NCBI GenBank assembly: GCA_902806055.1
Contig: CADCVD010000074.1
Location: forward strand, 1 to 37,214
DNA length: 37,214 nt
Source: an uncultured Rubrobacteraceae bacterium
Lineage (GTDB): Bacteria; Actinomycetota; Rubrobacteria; Rubrobacterales; Rubrobacteraceae
Direction of reading: 5' to 3'
Under the pieces are notes generated by a model. It did not search any database. It was not told where the DNA came from and saw only the letters and a program-made list of their open reading frames with translations. Shown here one piece after another: positions 25,756 through 33,747 of this stretch (position 1 is the stretch's first letter; each line of letters starts with the position of its first letter). The translations under genes were made by a program, and so were the position numbers.

Positions 25756-26921
25756 AGGCGGTAGTCTGGCACGGTAAGGAAGACGTGCGGGTAGACAACG
25801 TGCCCGACCCGATCATCCAACAACCCACCGACGCTATAGTACGCATAACCTCGACCGCTATCTGCGGCTCGGACCTCCACCTCTACAGCAAGCTCTTCCC
25901 CATCATGCGTGAGGGCGACATTATCGGCCACGAACCGATGGGCATCGTCGAGGAAGTCGGCAGGGACGTTGAGCACATCTCGCCCGGCGACCGGGTGGTC
26001 GTCCCGTTTAACATCTCTTGCGGTTACTGCTACTTCTGCAACGAGCAACTCTACTCCCAGTGTGAGACGACGCGCGACCGGGGCAAGCTCGCTGAAGCTG
26101 CTAGCCTTCTAGGTCGAGGCAAGGGCGCAAGCCTCTTCGGCTACACGCACGTGTACGGCGCCGTCCCGGGCGGCCAGGCCGAATACTTGCGCGTCCCCCA
26201 GGCGCACTTCGGGCCCATCAAGGTCCCAGAAGGTCCCCCTGACGAGCGCTTCCTATACCTCTCGGATGTGCTGCCGACCTCCTGGCAGGCAGTCGCTTAC
26301 GCCGACGTGCCCCAGGGCGGTACTCTAGGCGTCTGGGGGCTTGGTCCTATCGGGCAGATGTGCGCGAGGATAGCTCTGAACCAGGGGGCGGGGCGGGTGA
26401 TCGGGGTGGACAACGTCCCCGAGCGGCTCTCGCTCGCGGCGAAGTACGGTATCGAGACCGTTGACTACTCGGCGGTTGAGGACGTCAAGGAGATCATGCT
26501 GGAGCTAACGGGTGGTTACGGCGTGGATTCTGCGATAGACGCGGTGGGAATGGAGGCTGAGGGTTCTGTCATAGACTCGTTTCTTCAGGCTACGAAGATG
26601 CAGGTCGACAAGGCGTACGCCCTGCGCCAATGCATCGCCTCGATTCGGCGTGGCGGTACTCTCTCGATCTCCGGCGTCTACGCAGGCCCGGTGCAGATGT
26701 TCCCTCTCGGCGACCTCTTCGATATGCAGATACAGGTCCGAATGGGCCAGGCTAACGTGCGCGCATACGTGGACGACATCATGCCGCTCCTGACCGACGA
26801 AGACCCTTTGGGGACCCAGGATCTAAAGACCCACGAGATGCCGCTGCAGGATGCGCCTCTGGGGTACGAGATCTTTCAGAAGAAGCAGGACGGCGCCATC
26901 AAGTGCGTCCTGAAGCCGTAG
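25752..26921 (+). CDS. Zinc-dependent alcohol dehydrogenase (formaldehyde-dehydrogenase-like), 389 aa
   Basis: An MDR enzyme with both zinc sites. The catalytic zinc uses Cys in AICGSDLHLY and His-Glu in IIGHEPMG. The structural zinc lobe is CGYCYFCNEQLYSQC (C-x2-C-x2-C-x7-C). The cofactor motif is VWGLGPIGQMCARIA, followed by GVDNVPERL (acidic residue for NAD). The long insertion and the CIASIRRGGTLSISGVY segment resemble glutathione-independent formaldehyde dehydrogenases and related polyol enzymes. GTG 25752 is preceded by GGGAGGAGGGAG and overlaps the epimerase end. Confidence 0.9.
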   Translation: MKAVVWHGKEDVRVDNVPDPIIQQPTDAIVRITSTAICGSDLHLYSKLFPIMREGDIIGHEPMGIVEEVGRDVEHISPGDRVVVPFNISCGYCYFCNEQLYSQCETTRDRGKLAEAASLLGRGKGASLFGYTHVYGAVPGGQAEYLRVPQAHFGPIKVPEGPPDERFLYLSDVLPTSWQAVAYADVPQGGTLGVWGLGPIGQMCARIALNQGAGRVIGVDNVPERLSLAAKYGIETVDYSAVEDVKEIMLELTGGYGVDSAIDAVGMEAEGSVIDSFLQATKMQVDKAYALRQCIASIRRGGTLSISGVYAGPVQMFPLGDLFDMQIQVRMGQANVRAYVDDIMPLLTDEDPLGTQDLKTHEMPLQDAPLGYEIFQKKQDGAIKCVLKP

Positions 26922-26959
26922 ATTGAATCTTTCGGTCTCTACAATCGGGGCGTGCAATA

Positions 26960-27190
26960 ATGCTATATGGCATGAATACTGCGCGTGAAGGATGGAAACG
27001 GGTGTACGAGCAGAAGAGGGCGAGGCGTCAGGAGGTACTGCGGTGCTTGAATGCGGACGAGGAACTGCTCGGGCGGCCGAAGGCGAGCCCCGAGCCCGGG
27101 GAGGAAGAGCGCGAGCGTAGGCTCAAGGAGGGTGTGAAGAGAGAGCACTCGTGGAACCGGGCCATTATGGAGAGAAACGGCGGTGGGTAG
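26960..27190 (+). CDS. Small charged hypothetical protein, 76 aa
   Basis: A very basic/acidic helical protein (WKRVYEQKRARRQEVL, then EEERERRLKEGVKREHSW) without cysteines or membrane segment; no family recognised. ATG 26960 has only a weak GGGGCG upstream. It lies 38 bases after the alcohol dehydrogenase stop and ends 53 bases before a convergent stop. Composition suggests a real protein, but support is moderate. Confidence 0.5.
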   Translation: MLYGMNTAREGWKRVYEQKRARRQEVLRCLNADEELLGRPKASPEPGEEERERRLKEGVKREHSWNRAIMERNGGG

Positions 27191-27242
27191 GGACGTAAAG
27201 CCCGCGTAACTGAGAGAAGGGTGTTGCCGGCTCTTACATGGC

Positions 27243-28271
27243 CTATGCTGGGCCGTTTACCGATCCTATCACCGCCCGCCAGAACTCGTCCTTCTCGCCT
27301 GGGACGAACGGCAAGTATAGGGCGACGCGGTCTATGAGTCCCTCGTAGCGTTTTACGAGGGTGGGTCCAACCTCGTCGGGGTGGGCTTCTATGGCGAAGG
27401 TATGGAGCATCTCGTCGGTTATTAGCTCCGGCATCTCGTCCCACTTCTTCTCCCTGGCGAGTTGCCCGAGCTTCTCACCAACCTCGCTCCAGCCGTGGAC
27501 GTCGAGCACGGTCCGGTAGGTAGGGGTGGAGGCGTAGAAGGCAGCCTGGGCGCGCATCTTCTGGCGCTGCTCGGCGATTTGCTCTTCGCTCTCGCCGGTG
27601 ACGACGAAGACGCTCGTCGCTAACTCTACGTCCTTGGGGCTCCGGTTCTCTCTCGCGGCGCCTTCTTGAATAGCCGGTTGGACGACCTGGCGTACGTACT
27701 CCGGGGAGTGAAAGGGGTGGACGTGGAAGCCGTCGCAAAGCTCACCGGCCAAAGTCGCCAGGCGGGTATTGACGCCGGCGATATAGATAGGGATCGTAGG
27801 ATGCTCTATAGGACCCGGGTTGAAGAACGGCGTCATGAGAGTGTGACGGTAGAACTCGCCCTCGTAGTTCAACGGCCCCTCGGTCTGGAAGGATTCCCAG
27901 ATGGCGCGTATGGCCTGGATATAGTCTTTCAGGCGGACGGCGGGTTTCTCCCAGGGCATGCCGAAGCGACGGGTAACGTGAGCCTTGACTTGGGTGCCCA
28001 GGCCGAGGATGAAGCGGCCTCCCGAGAGGTCTTGGAGGTCCCAGGCCACCTGCGCCGTCACCATCGGGGAGCGGGAGAAGGCGATGGCGATGGAGGTGCC
28101 TAAAGAGAGCCTCTCGGTAGCGTTCGCTGCCACGGCCAGGGGAAGAAAAGAGTCGTGCTTGGTCTCGCTGGTCCAGAGGCCGGCGAAGCCTAACGATTCA
28201 GCGGCGTGGCCGGTCTCGTCTATCCCCGGGAGATGTTTGCCTTCGACGGCGAGGCTCGCGTCCAGTTTCAT
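27243..28271 (-). CDS. LLM-class (F420-dependent type) oxidoreductase, 342 aa
   Basis: A luciferase-like monooxygenase-fold protein: LDASLAVEGKHLPGIDETG, FAGLWTSETKHDSFLPL, LGTSIAIAFSRSPMV, DLSGGRFILGLGTQVKAHV and YIAGVNTRLATLAGELCDG. It resembles the actinobacterial subgroup around TIGR03617 (MSMEG_2256-like), expected to bind coenzyme F420. The ATG at 28271 follows a GAGG. It lies 12 bases after the upstream quinone-oxidoreductase stop, so both are probably one operon. The substrate is unknown. Confidence 0.85.
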   Translation of the reverse strand: MKLDASLAVEGKHLPGIDETGHAAESLGFAGLWTSETKHDSFLPLAVAANATERLSLGTSIAIAFSRSPMVTAQVAWDLQDLSGGRFILGLGTQVKAHVTRRFGMPWEKPAVRLKDYIQAIRAIWESFQTEGPLNYEGEFYRHTLMTPFFNPGPIEHPTIPIYIAGVNTRLATLAGELCDGFHVHPFHSPEYVRQVVQPAIQEGAARENRSPKDVELATSVFVVTGESEEQIAEQRQKMRAQAAFYASTPTYRTVLDVHGWSEVGEKLGQLAREKKWDEMPELITDEMLHTFAIEAHPDEVGPTLVKRYEGLIDRVALYLPFVPGEKDEFWRAVIGSVNGPA

Positions 28272-28283
28272 GGCCTCTGACTA

Positions 28284-29255
28284 CTACGGGATGAGGATGA
28301 GCTTGCCGGTCGTCTTGCGGCCTTCGAGGTCGCGGTGTGCCTGATCCGCCTCGGAGAGCCTGTAGCTACCGCCGACACGGACGTTGAGGTTGTTCTGCCC
28401 GATCCAGGTGAAGAGGCTCTGCGCCCGCCAGAGTAGCTCCTCGCGGGTAGCGACATGGTCGGCGAGCTTGGGACGCGTGACGAAGAGGGAGCCCTTCTGG
28501 TTCAAGACCTGGAGGTCTATCGGCGGTACCTGTCCGCTAGACCCGCCGAAGAGGACGAGGTAGCCGCGCGGCCGCAGGGAGTCGAGGCTCTTGTCGAAGG
28601 TATCCTTGCCTACCGAATCGTAGACGACGTGAACCCCCTCGCCGTCGGTGATGCGCCTCGCCTCTTCGGCGAAGTCCTGCTCGGTGTAAAGGATCACCTC
28701 ATCCGCCCCGGCGCTCTTGGCGAGTTTCGCCTTCTCGTCGGTCGAGACGGTCCCGATAACCCTCGCACCGCGCATCTTCGCGAGCTGGCATAGAATAAGC
28801 CCGACCCCGCCTGCCGCCGCATGAACGAGCGTGGTCTGCCCTTCCTGCAGGGGAAAGGTGCTGTGGGTAAGGTAGTGGGCCGTCATTCCTTGCAGCATGA
28901 CCGCCGCAGCCATCCGCGCCTCGACGTAGACGACGTTGAAGGGTACTAGCTTCTCCACCGGGGCGACGACGTATTCGGCGTAGGACCCCATTACCCCCGC
29001 GAAGGCGACGTGGTCGCCGGGCGAGATCTCCTCAACCCCCTCACCGACGGCCTCTACCTCGCCCGCTCCCTCCTGACCTAGAGTGAACGGCGGGTCTATC
29101 GGGTAGACGCCCGTGCGCTGGTAGACGTCTATGAAGTTGACCCCGGAGGCTGCGAGTCGTACGCGCGCCTGGCCGGGGCCGGGCTCCGGGATCTCCACGT
29201 CCTCGTAGCTCAAGACCTCCGGCCCGCCATACTCGTTTACCCTTATCGCCTTCAT
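28284..29255 (-). CDS. Quinone oxidoreductase (MDR, zinc-free), 323 aa
   Basis: It begins MKAIRVNEYGGPEVLSYEDV, with ASGVNFIDVYQRTGVYP, LGQEGAGEVEAVGEGV, MTAHYLTHSTFPLQEGQ and the NADPH motif HAAAGGVGLILCQLAK, all typical of NADPH:quinone reductase (QOR/zeta-crystallin group). No zinc-binding cysteines. The family reduces quinones by one electron or acts on alkenals. AGGGGGC precedes ATG 29255. It is the first gene of the pair with the LLM protein and diverges from the kinase at 29388. Confidence 0.9.
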   Translation of the reverse strand: MKAIRVNEYGGPEVLSYEDVEIPEPGPGQARVRLAASGVNFIDVYQRTGVYPIDPPFTLGQEGAGEVEAVGEGVEEISPGDHVAFAGVMGSYAEYVVAPVEKLVPFNVVYVEARMAAAVMLQGMTAHYLTHSTFPLQEGQTTLVHAAAGGVGLILCQLAKMRGARVIGTVSTDEKAKLAKSAGADEVILYTEQDFAEEARRITDGEGVHVVYDSVGKDTFDKSLDSLRPRGYLVLFGGSSGQVPPIDLQVLNQKGSLFVTRPKLADHVATREELLWRAQSLFTWIGQNNLNVRVGGSYRLSEADQAHRDLEGRKTTGKLILIP

Positions 29256-29375
29256 GGTCGCCCCCTGTATGTCGGTCTCGCTGTGTCTCCTCCTGATGCG
29301 TCATTGTACCGGTGAACCGGGCATCGCCGCTCGCTTTAAAAGGGGTGAAGACTTCCTGGCGGTCTCCGGTAGGTA

Positions 29376-29381
29376 TAGAAT
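29376..29381 (+). promoter_or_regulatory. Likely -10 element of a leaderless kinase transcript
   Basis: TAGAAT (within GGTATAGAAT) ends six bases before ATG 29388. No ribosome site precedes the ATG. A nearer ATG at 29383 is out of frame. Confidence 0.45.
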
Positions 29382-29387
29382 AATGGC

Positions 29388-30848
29388 ATGCAGCGCACCG
29401 TCGTGGATAACCGCTACGAGTTGGTAGAGCCCCTGGGGAGCGGGGGCATGGCCAACGTGTACCTAGCGCATGACCAGGTGTTGGCGCGAGACGTGGCGAT
29501 CAAGGTGCTAAGAGGCCAGTATGCAGACGACGAGGAGTTCGTCGGACGCTTCCGGCGCGAGGCGCAGAGCGCAGCCCGCCTCTCGCATCCACACATAGTT
29601 CAGATCTACGACTGGGGACGCTCTGAGGAGGGGGCGTACTACATAGCGATGGAGTACGTGCCCAAGGGAACGCTCAAGGACCGCATCAAGCGCGACGGAG
29701 CGCTCGCGCCGTCCACCGCCATCGGGGTGGCTATTCAGATCTCCGATGCCCTCTCCGCCGCCCACGAGCAGGGCGTGATCCACCGCGACATCAAACCCCA
29801 GAACGTACTCGTCACCCGGAATGGTGACGTCAAGGTCACGGACTTCGGCATCGCCCGGGCCGCCTCTTCGCCCGTCACGACGACTAACGCCGTACTCGGC
29901 ACCGCCGGCTACATGTCTCCCGAACAGGCTACGGGCAAACCCGTGAGCCCGGCGACCGATCTGTACTCATTGGGCGTCGTCCTCTATGAGATGCTGACCG
30001 GCGCCCTTCCTTACGAGGCCGACAACCCGGTCGCACTCTCGATGATGCACGTCAACGAACCGCCTCGCTCGCCCCGGGAGGCGAACCCCGAGGTCCCACG
30101 CGCCCTCGACTCCCTGGTGATGAAGCTCCTCGCCAAAGACCCCGAGGACCGCTACCCGAGCGCGGGCGCTCTTGCAGACGACCTCGAACGTATCCGCTCC
30201 GGCCTTCTCTCGTCTGCGACAGGTTCGGAGGCGACAAAGGTGATGACCGCGCCCCTCATCGGGAACCGGGGAGACCAAACGAGGAGAACGACCGTCAGCC
30301 CGCCGGTCTCTGCGTCCGCTAAAGCCCCGGCTCGCTACACGGATCGCAGAGGTAAGCTCTTACCCATCCTCGCCGCTCTGCTCTTCGGCGTGCTCTTGAT
30401 CGGCGGCCTCGCCTTGGCCTACTCCAACGGCTTCCTCGGCGGCTTCGACCCGACGGGATCAGGCGAGTCAGACTCCGCCGGACAGGAGTCCGAGACCAGC
30501 AAAGGCAAAGACTCCGCCCAGAACAACGTAGCCCCGGCGGTGAACCAGCAGGTCTCTTACCCAACCTATGTCGAGGACCTCGCATTTGTTGAGGAGCCGC
30601 GGGCCAGAGAAATCCTCTCCAACATGGGCCTCCGAGTTGGGAACCGCTTCGAGGAACCGAACGACGTGATACCAGCGGGCAGCGTCGTGAGGACGAACCC
30701 CGCGGCCGGTACCTCTCTGAATTCGGGTAATGCCGTCGATATCTATGTCAGCACCGGTCCTCAGAGGGCCGCGTTTGGGCAACCCGGTGGTGAAGTCGGT
30801 GGCGAGGACAAAAAGGATAAAGAAAAGAATAAAGAGAAAGATGACTAG
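29388..30848 (+). CDS. PASTA-type Ser/Thr protein kinase, 486 aa
   Basis: A PknB-like membrane kinase. The kinase domain (about 10-275) has GSGGMANVYLA, VAIK with Lys39, HRDIKPQN at 132-139, DFG at 152-154 and GTAGYMSPEQ. A juxtamembrane linker leads to a single membrane helix at about 324-346. The outside part has one PASTA domain at about 394-457, and the C-terminus ends in an unusual Lys/Glu/Asp tail (EDKKDKEKNKEKDD). Such kinases sense muropeptides and regulate growth and division; most PknB proteins have three or four PASTA repeats, so one is few. It is not next to the usual pbpA/rodA or pstP genes. The start probably belongs to a leaderless mRNA. Confidence 0.93.
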   Translation: MQRTVVDNRYELVEPLGSGGMANVYLAHDQVLARDVAIKVLRGQYADDEEFVGRFRREAQSAARLSHPHIVQIYDWGRSEEGAYYIAMEYVPKGTLKDRIKRDGALAPSTAIGVAIQISDALSAAHEQGVIHRDIKPQNVLVTRNGDVKVTDFGIARAASSPVTTTNAVLGTAGYMSPEQATGKPVSPATDLYSLGVVLYEMLTGALPYEADNPVALSMMHVNEPPRSPREANPEVPRALDSLVMKLLAKDPEDRYPSAGALADDLERIRSGLLSSATGSEATKVMTAPLIGNRGDQTRRTTVSPPVSASAKAPARYTDRRGKLLPILAALLFGVLLIGGLALAYSNGFLGGFDPTGSGESDSAGQESETSKGKDSAQNNVAPAVNQQVSYPTYVEDLAFVEEPRAREILSNMGLRVGNRFEEPNDVIPAGSVVRTNPAAGTSLNSGNAVDIYVSTGPQRAAFGQPGGEVGGEDKKDKEKNKEKDD

Positions 30849-31018
30849 CGGCGCGGGCGCCTAAAACTAATGTCGCTTCCGGTTCGTGACGTCGTTCTGC
30901 AATTCTTTTTGTCTGTATTACCCTGTACGCGGACCGAGTGCTTTATCGGGGCGTGTCCCAGCTGCTTCCTGCAGGTATAGTTTGTCATGAGGACAAGCTT
31001 CGGGAGGGAGTAGGAATC

Positions 31019-32614
31019 ATGACGACGGTACGCGATGCGACCTTCGAGCTGCTGCGTGATCTTGGGATGACCACGGTGTTCGGCAACCCTGGCTCTACGG
31101 AGCTACCTTTCTTGAAGGATTTTCCGGACGACTTCCGCTACATCCTGGGGTTGCAGGAGGCGACCGTGTTGGGGATGGCCGACGGGTACGCGCAGGGGAC
31201 GGGAAAGGCGGCTCTGGTCAACCTGCATACGGGGCCAGGCCTGGGCAACGCGATGGGGGCGATGGTTACCGCCTGGCACAACCGTACGCCGCTGGTTGTG
31301 ACCGCCGGTCAGCAGGACCGTAGGCACATCTCGCTGGATCCCATGTTGAGCGGCAAACTCGTCGAGCTTGCACAGCCGTATGTAAAGCGGAGCTACGAGC
31401 CGTACAGGGCTGAGGACGTACCGCGAGAGATGCTTCGTGCCTACCATCTCGCCATGCACGCTCCGCGTGGCCCGGTCTTTCTCGGGATTCCGATGGATGA
31501 CTGGGACAAGGAGGGAGAGAAGCCTCCCGATCACGAGGTCTTTCACGAGCCCGCCCCCGACCCTAAAGGACTCGAAAAGTTCGCGGAGGTGCTCGCGGGA
31601 GCGGAGAGACCGGCGGTCGTGGCCGGGGCCTGGGTAGACCGGAAGGGTGCCTTCTACGACACGGTCGCGCTCGCCGAGAGGTTGAACGCGGCCGTCTGGG
31701 AGGCCCCGCTCGCCTCCAGGGCGGGCTTCCCGCAGGATCATCCCCTCTTTCAGGGTAGCCTGGCCCCGGCTCAGAAGCAGGTCTCGGAGCAGCTATCGGA
31801 CTATGATGTCGTCCTCGTCCTCGGTGCTCCGGTGTTTCTCTATTACCCCTATGTCCCCGGCCCCGTCGTCAAAGAGGGTACACAGGTGCTCCAGATCACT
31901 GGCGACCCGGATAAGGCTACCCGCGCCGCCCTCGGGACGAGCCTGTTCGGGAACGTGGCGTACTCCGTGCGCCGGCTCATAGAGCTACTGCCGGAGGACC
32001 CGGGCCGCCCCGCCCCGCCCGAGCGCGAGGCGCCGCCCGTCCCGGAGGCCGCAACGCCGATACCTCCCGCTTACCTCATGCATGTACTCGCGGAGGCGAT
32101 GCCGGAGGGGACTGCGTTCTTCGAGGAGTCGGGGTCTTCCAGGGGGACGTTCCACGAGCACGTGAGGCCCGGCTGGCCTGGCGCCTACTTTAACGCCGCC
32201 TCGGGAGGTTTGGGCTACGCGATGCCCGCCGCCGTCGGGTACAAGCTCGCGCAGCCAGAGACGCCGGTCGTCTGCCTGATCGGGGACGGCTCCAGCATGT
32301 ATTCTATTCAGGCTCTCTGGACCGCCGCTCGCTACGGCGCGAACGTTGTCTTCGTAATCGTTGACAACAGCGGCTACTACATCCTCAAGGGCTTCCGTGA
32401 CGCCATCGGTATAGGTGATACCGTCCCCGGGCTCGACGTTCCCGGCCTCGACCTCGTCAAGGTTGCCGAGGGCATGGGCGTCCGGGGCGAACAGATCGAG
32501 AAGCCTGACGACCTCAAGTCTGCCCTCAAGCGCGGCCTGGCCGCGAGATGGCCCTACATCATCAACGTCGCCGTAGAACCAGAGGTGCCCCAAATCCCTA
32601 GCGTCCCGGATTAA
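31019..32614 (+). CDS. mdlC: Benzoylformate-decarboxylase-like ThDP enzyme, 531 aa
   Basis: A thiamine-diphosphate enzyme with the three usual domains. Active-site residues fall at the numbering of Pseudomonas putida benzoylformate decarboxylase: Ser26 in FGNPGSTELPF, Glu47 in LGLQEATVLGMADG, His70 in NLHTGPGLG. The ThDP/Mg motif is IGDGSSMYSIQALWTAA to VIVDNSGYY. However, the residue matching His281 (FRYHQY) is a tyrosine here (FLYYPY), so the substrate or reaction may differ. ATG 31019 follows GGGAGGGAG. The remains of a second copy follow at 32626-32905. By homology it decarboxylates 2-oxo acids such as benzoylformate; the exact substrate is uncertain. Confidence 0.82.
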   Translation: MTTVRDATFELLRDLGMTTVFGNPGSTELPFLKDFPDDFRYILGLQEATVLGMADGYAQGTGKAALVNLHTGPGLGNAMGAMVTAWHNRTPLVVTAGQQDRRHISLDPMLSGKLVELAQPYVKRSYEPYRAEDVPREMLRAYHLAMHAPRGPVFLGIPMDDWDKEGEKPPDHEVFHEPAPDPKGLEKFAEVLAGAERPAVVAGAWVDRKGAFYDTVALAERLNAAVWEAPLASRAGFPQDHPLFQGSLAPAQKQVSEQLSDYDVVLVLGAPVFLYYPYVPGPVVKEGTQVLQITGDPDKATRAALGTSLFGNVAYSVRRLIELLPEDPGRPAPPEREAPPVPEAATPIPPAYLMHVLAEAMPEGTAFFEESGSSRGTFHEHVRPGWPGAYFNAASGGLGYAMPAAVGYKLAQPETPVVCLIGDGSSMYSIQALWTAARYGANVVFVIVDNSGYYILKGFRDAIGIGDTVPGLDVPGLDLVKVAEGMGVRGEQIEKPDDLKSALKRGLAARWPYIINVAVEPEVPQIPSVPD

Positions 32615-32625
32615 ATCCCAACCTC

Positions 32626-32905
32626 AGGACGTTCGAAGAGGTCGCGCGGGTCCTGGCGCCGGCTCGGCGTCCCGTGCTCTTGCCGGGGCGGGCGTTGCGC
32701 GGGCGGGGGTAGTCTACGCTGGCGAAGAGGCTGCGGACGGGGTATTGGCAGAAGCTTCTAGCCAGCCTTAGCCGCTCTTCCGGGGACGCCTCGCTGCGTC
32801 CAGAAGGATCGCTGGGCAACTCCCGCTCTACGATGTGGCCCTGGGTTGGGAGTTCGGGTCCTGCTTTACTACCCTTACGTTGGCGGAGAGAGGGTAGAGG
32901 AAGCA
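32626..32905 (+). pseudogene. Remnant of a second ThDP enzyme (middle domain)
   Basis: Directly downstream of the decarboxylase, three frames read in turn match its middle domain. Frame one gives FEEVARVLAPARRPVLLPG, then a TAG at 32710-32712, then STLAKRL..YWQKLLASLS and PEGSLG. These align with FAEVLAGAERPAVVAG, VALAERL..VWEAPLASRA and FQGSLA of the intact gene. A second frame gives LYDVALG (intact: YDVVLVLG). A third gives VRVLLYYPYVGG (intact: PVFLYYPYVPG). The N- and C-terminal domains are missing. It looks like the residue of a tandem paralogue that has lost function, not a live gene. Confidence 0.65.
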
Positions 32906-33000
32906 CCTGCTAGTTCGTCTCCGGCACGCCGACGGACTTTGTGGCCTCGACGTGATCTTGGCCTCGGGCCGAAACTACTGGGCTGAGACTCTGCTTGAGG

Positions 33001-33747
33001 CTACGAGCTCTGCTCACCTTCACGGGTCTTTTTAATCTGGCCCTGATACTCCTTGACCATCCGCTGGTAGCGGTCGACTTCCTTGAAGGCGTCCCTGTCT
33101 TTGAGCTCTCCGAAACGGCGCTTGAGGGCGACCGTAGTGAAGAAGATGCCCCGATAGTAGGGAATTAGATGCTCCAGTGGCATCGCCGGTCTCTCTGGCC
33201 TGACCGTCGATGACTCGGCCTCGTCAGCGGTAGCCCTTATCTCCGGCTCCTCGACGCTGCCGCTCTCGCTAGCCTCTGGTATCTCTTCGAGGGCGGCAAA
33301 AACCTCCTCGTCGCCGGGTCTATCGGCGAAATCTCTTCCCGCGTAGAGGTAGCGGACGATGCCCTCGCGATCCAAGACCACGATAGCCGGTATAGCGACG
33401 CTCTCTTCAGCGTTCCACAGGTCGCAGCGCTTTGCGAGTTCGCCCTTAGGGTCGCTCAACAGCGGGAAGGGGAGGGAGAGCTTCTCGACCATGTCCTTGT
33501 TGTGCGTGGGCGGGTCCACGTTTACGCCCGCGATCCTCGTACCACGCTTCTCGAATTCCTCGTACTTCCTGGCGTAGCTGACCAGCTGCCCGTTGCAATA
33601 CGGTCACCAGTCGCCCCGGTAGAAGACAAGGATTATCGGACCCTCTCGAAGCTGCTCCGCCAGGTTAAAGGGACGGCCTTCCTGGTCGGGCAACTCGAAG
33701 TTCGGTATCCGTCGGCCGACCTCTGTACCACTGCTCGTCTCGGTCAT
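33001..33747 (-). CDS. Peroxiredoxin with in-frame UGA at the catalytic site; putative selenoprotein, 248 aa
   Basis: From ATG 33747 (after GGAGGAGGAG) the frame reads MTETSSGTEVGRRIPNFELP, then REGPIILVFYRGDW, then TGA at 33606-33604 (codon 48), PYCNGQLVSYARKYEEFEK and on to TAG at 33003-33001. In AhpC/TSA relatives this spot is FYRGDWCPYC, so UGA replaces exactly the peroxidatic Cys while the second Cys (51) is kept, giving U-x2-C. Fold motifs IAGVNVDPP and LPFPLLSDPKGELAK follow. Every other codon is open. A GGUC-loop hairpin 23 bases downstream resembles a bacterial SECIS. A C-terminal extension of about 90 residues ends in a basic helix. The expected role is thiol- or selenol-dependent peroxide reduction. 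The alternative is a nonsense mutation. Standard ORF callers would start at an internal GTG (33519) and lose the active site. Confidence 0.82.
33571..33606 (-). promoter_or_regulatory. Putative bacterial SECIS element (UGA plus hairpin)
   Basis: Reading from the UGA, a stem forms between GGCAGCT (33590-33584) and AGCTACGCC (33579-33571): four pairs, a 2-base bulge, then three pairs, closing the loop GGUC at 33583-33580. The loop occupies bases 24-27 counted from the U of UGA; in E. coli fdhF the GGUC loop is at about 22-25. This loop, position and bulge are what SelB recognises. The fold was drawn by hand and not energy-tested. Confidence 0.5.

Noticed and set aside
32598-32906. 102-codon minus-strand frame
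   Set aside because: Opposite to the ThDP remnant; no domain and no ribosome site.
33001-33519. 172-residue protein starting at GTG 33519
   Set aside because: It lacks the active site and the first strands of the peroxiredoxin fold; the upstream frame with a good ribosome site and ATG is clearly part of the same gene.
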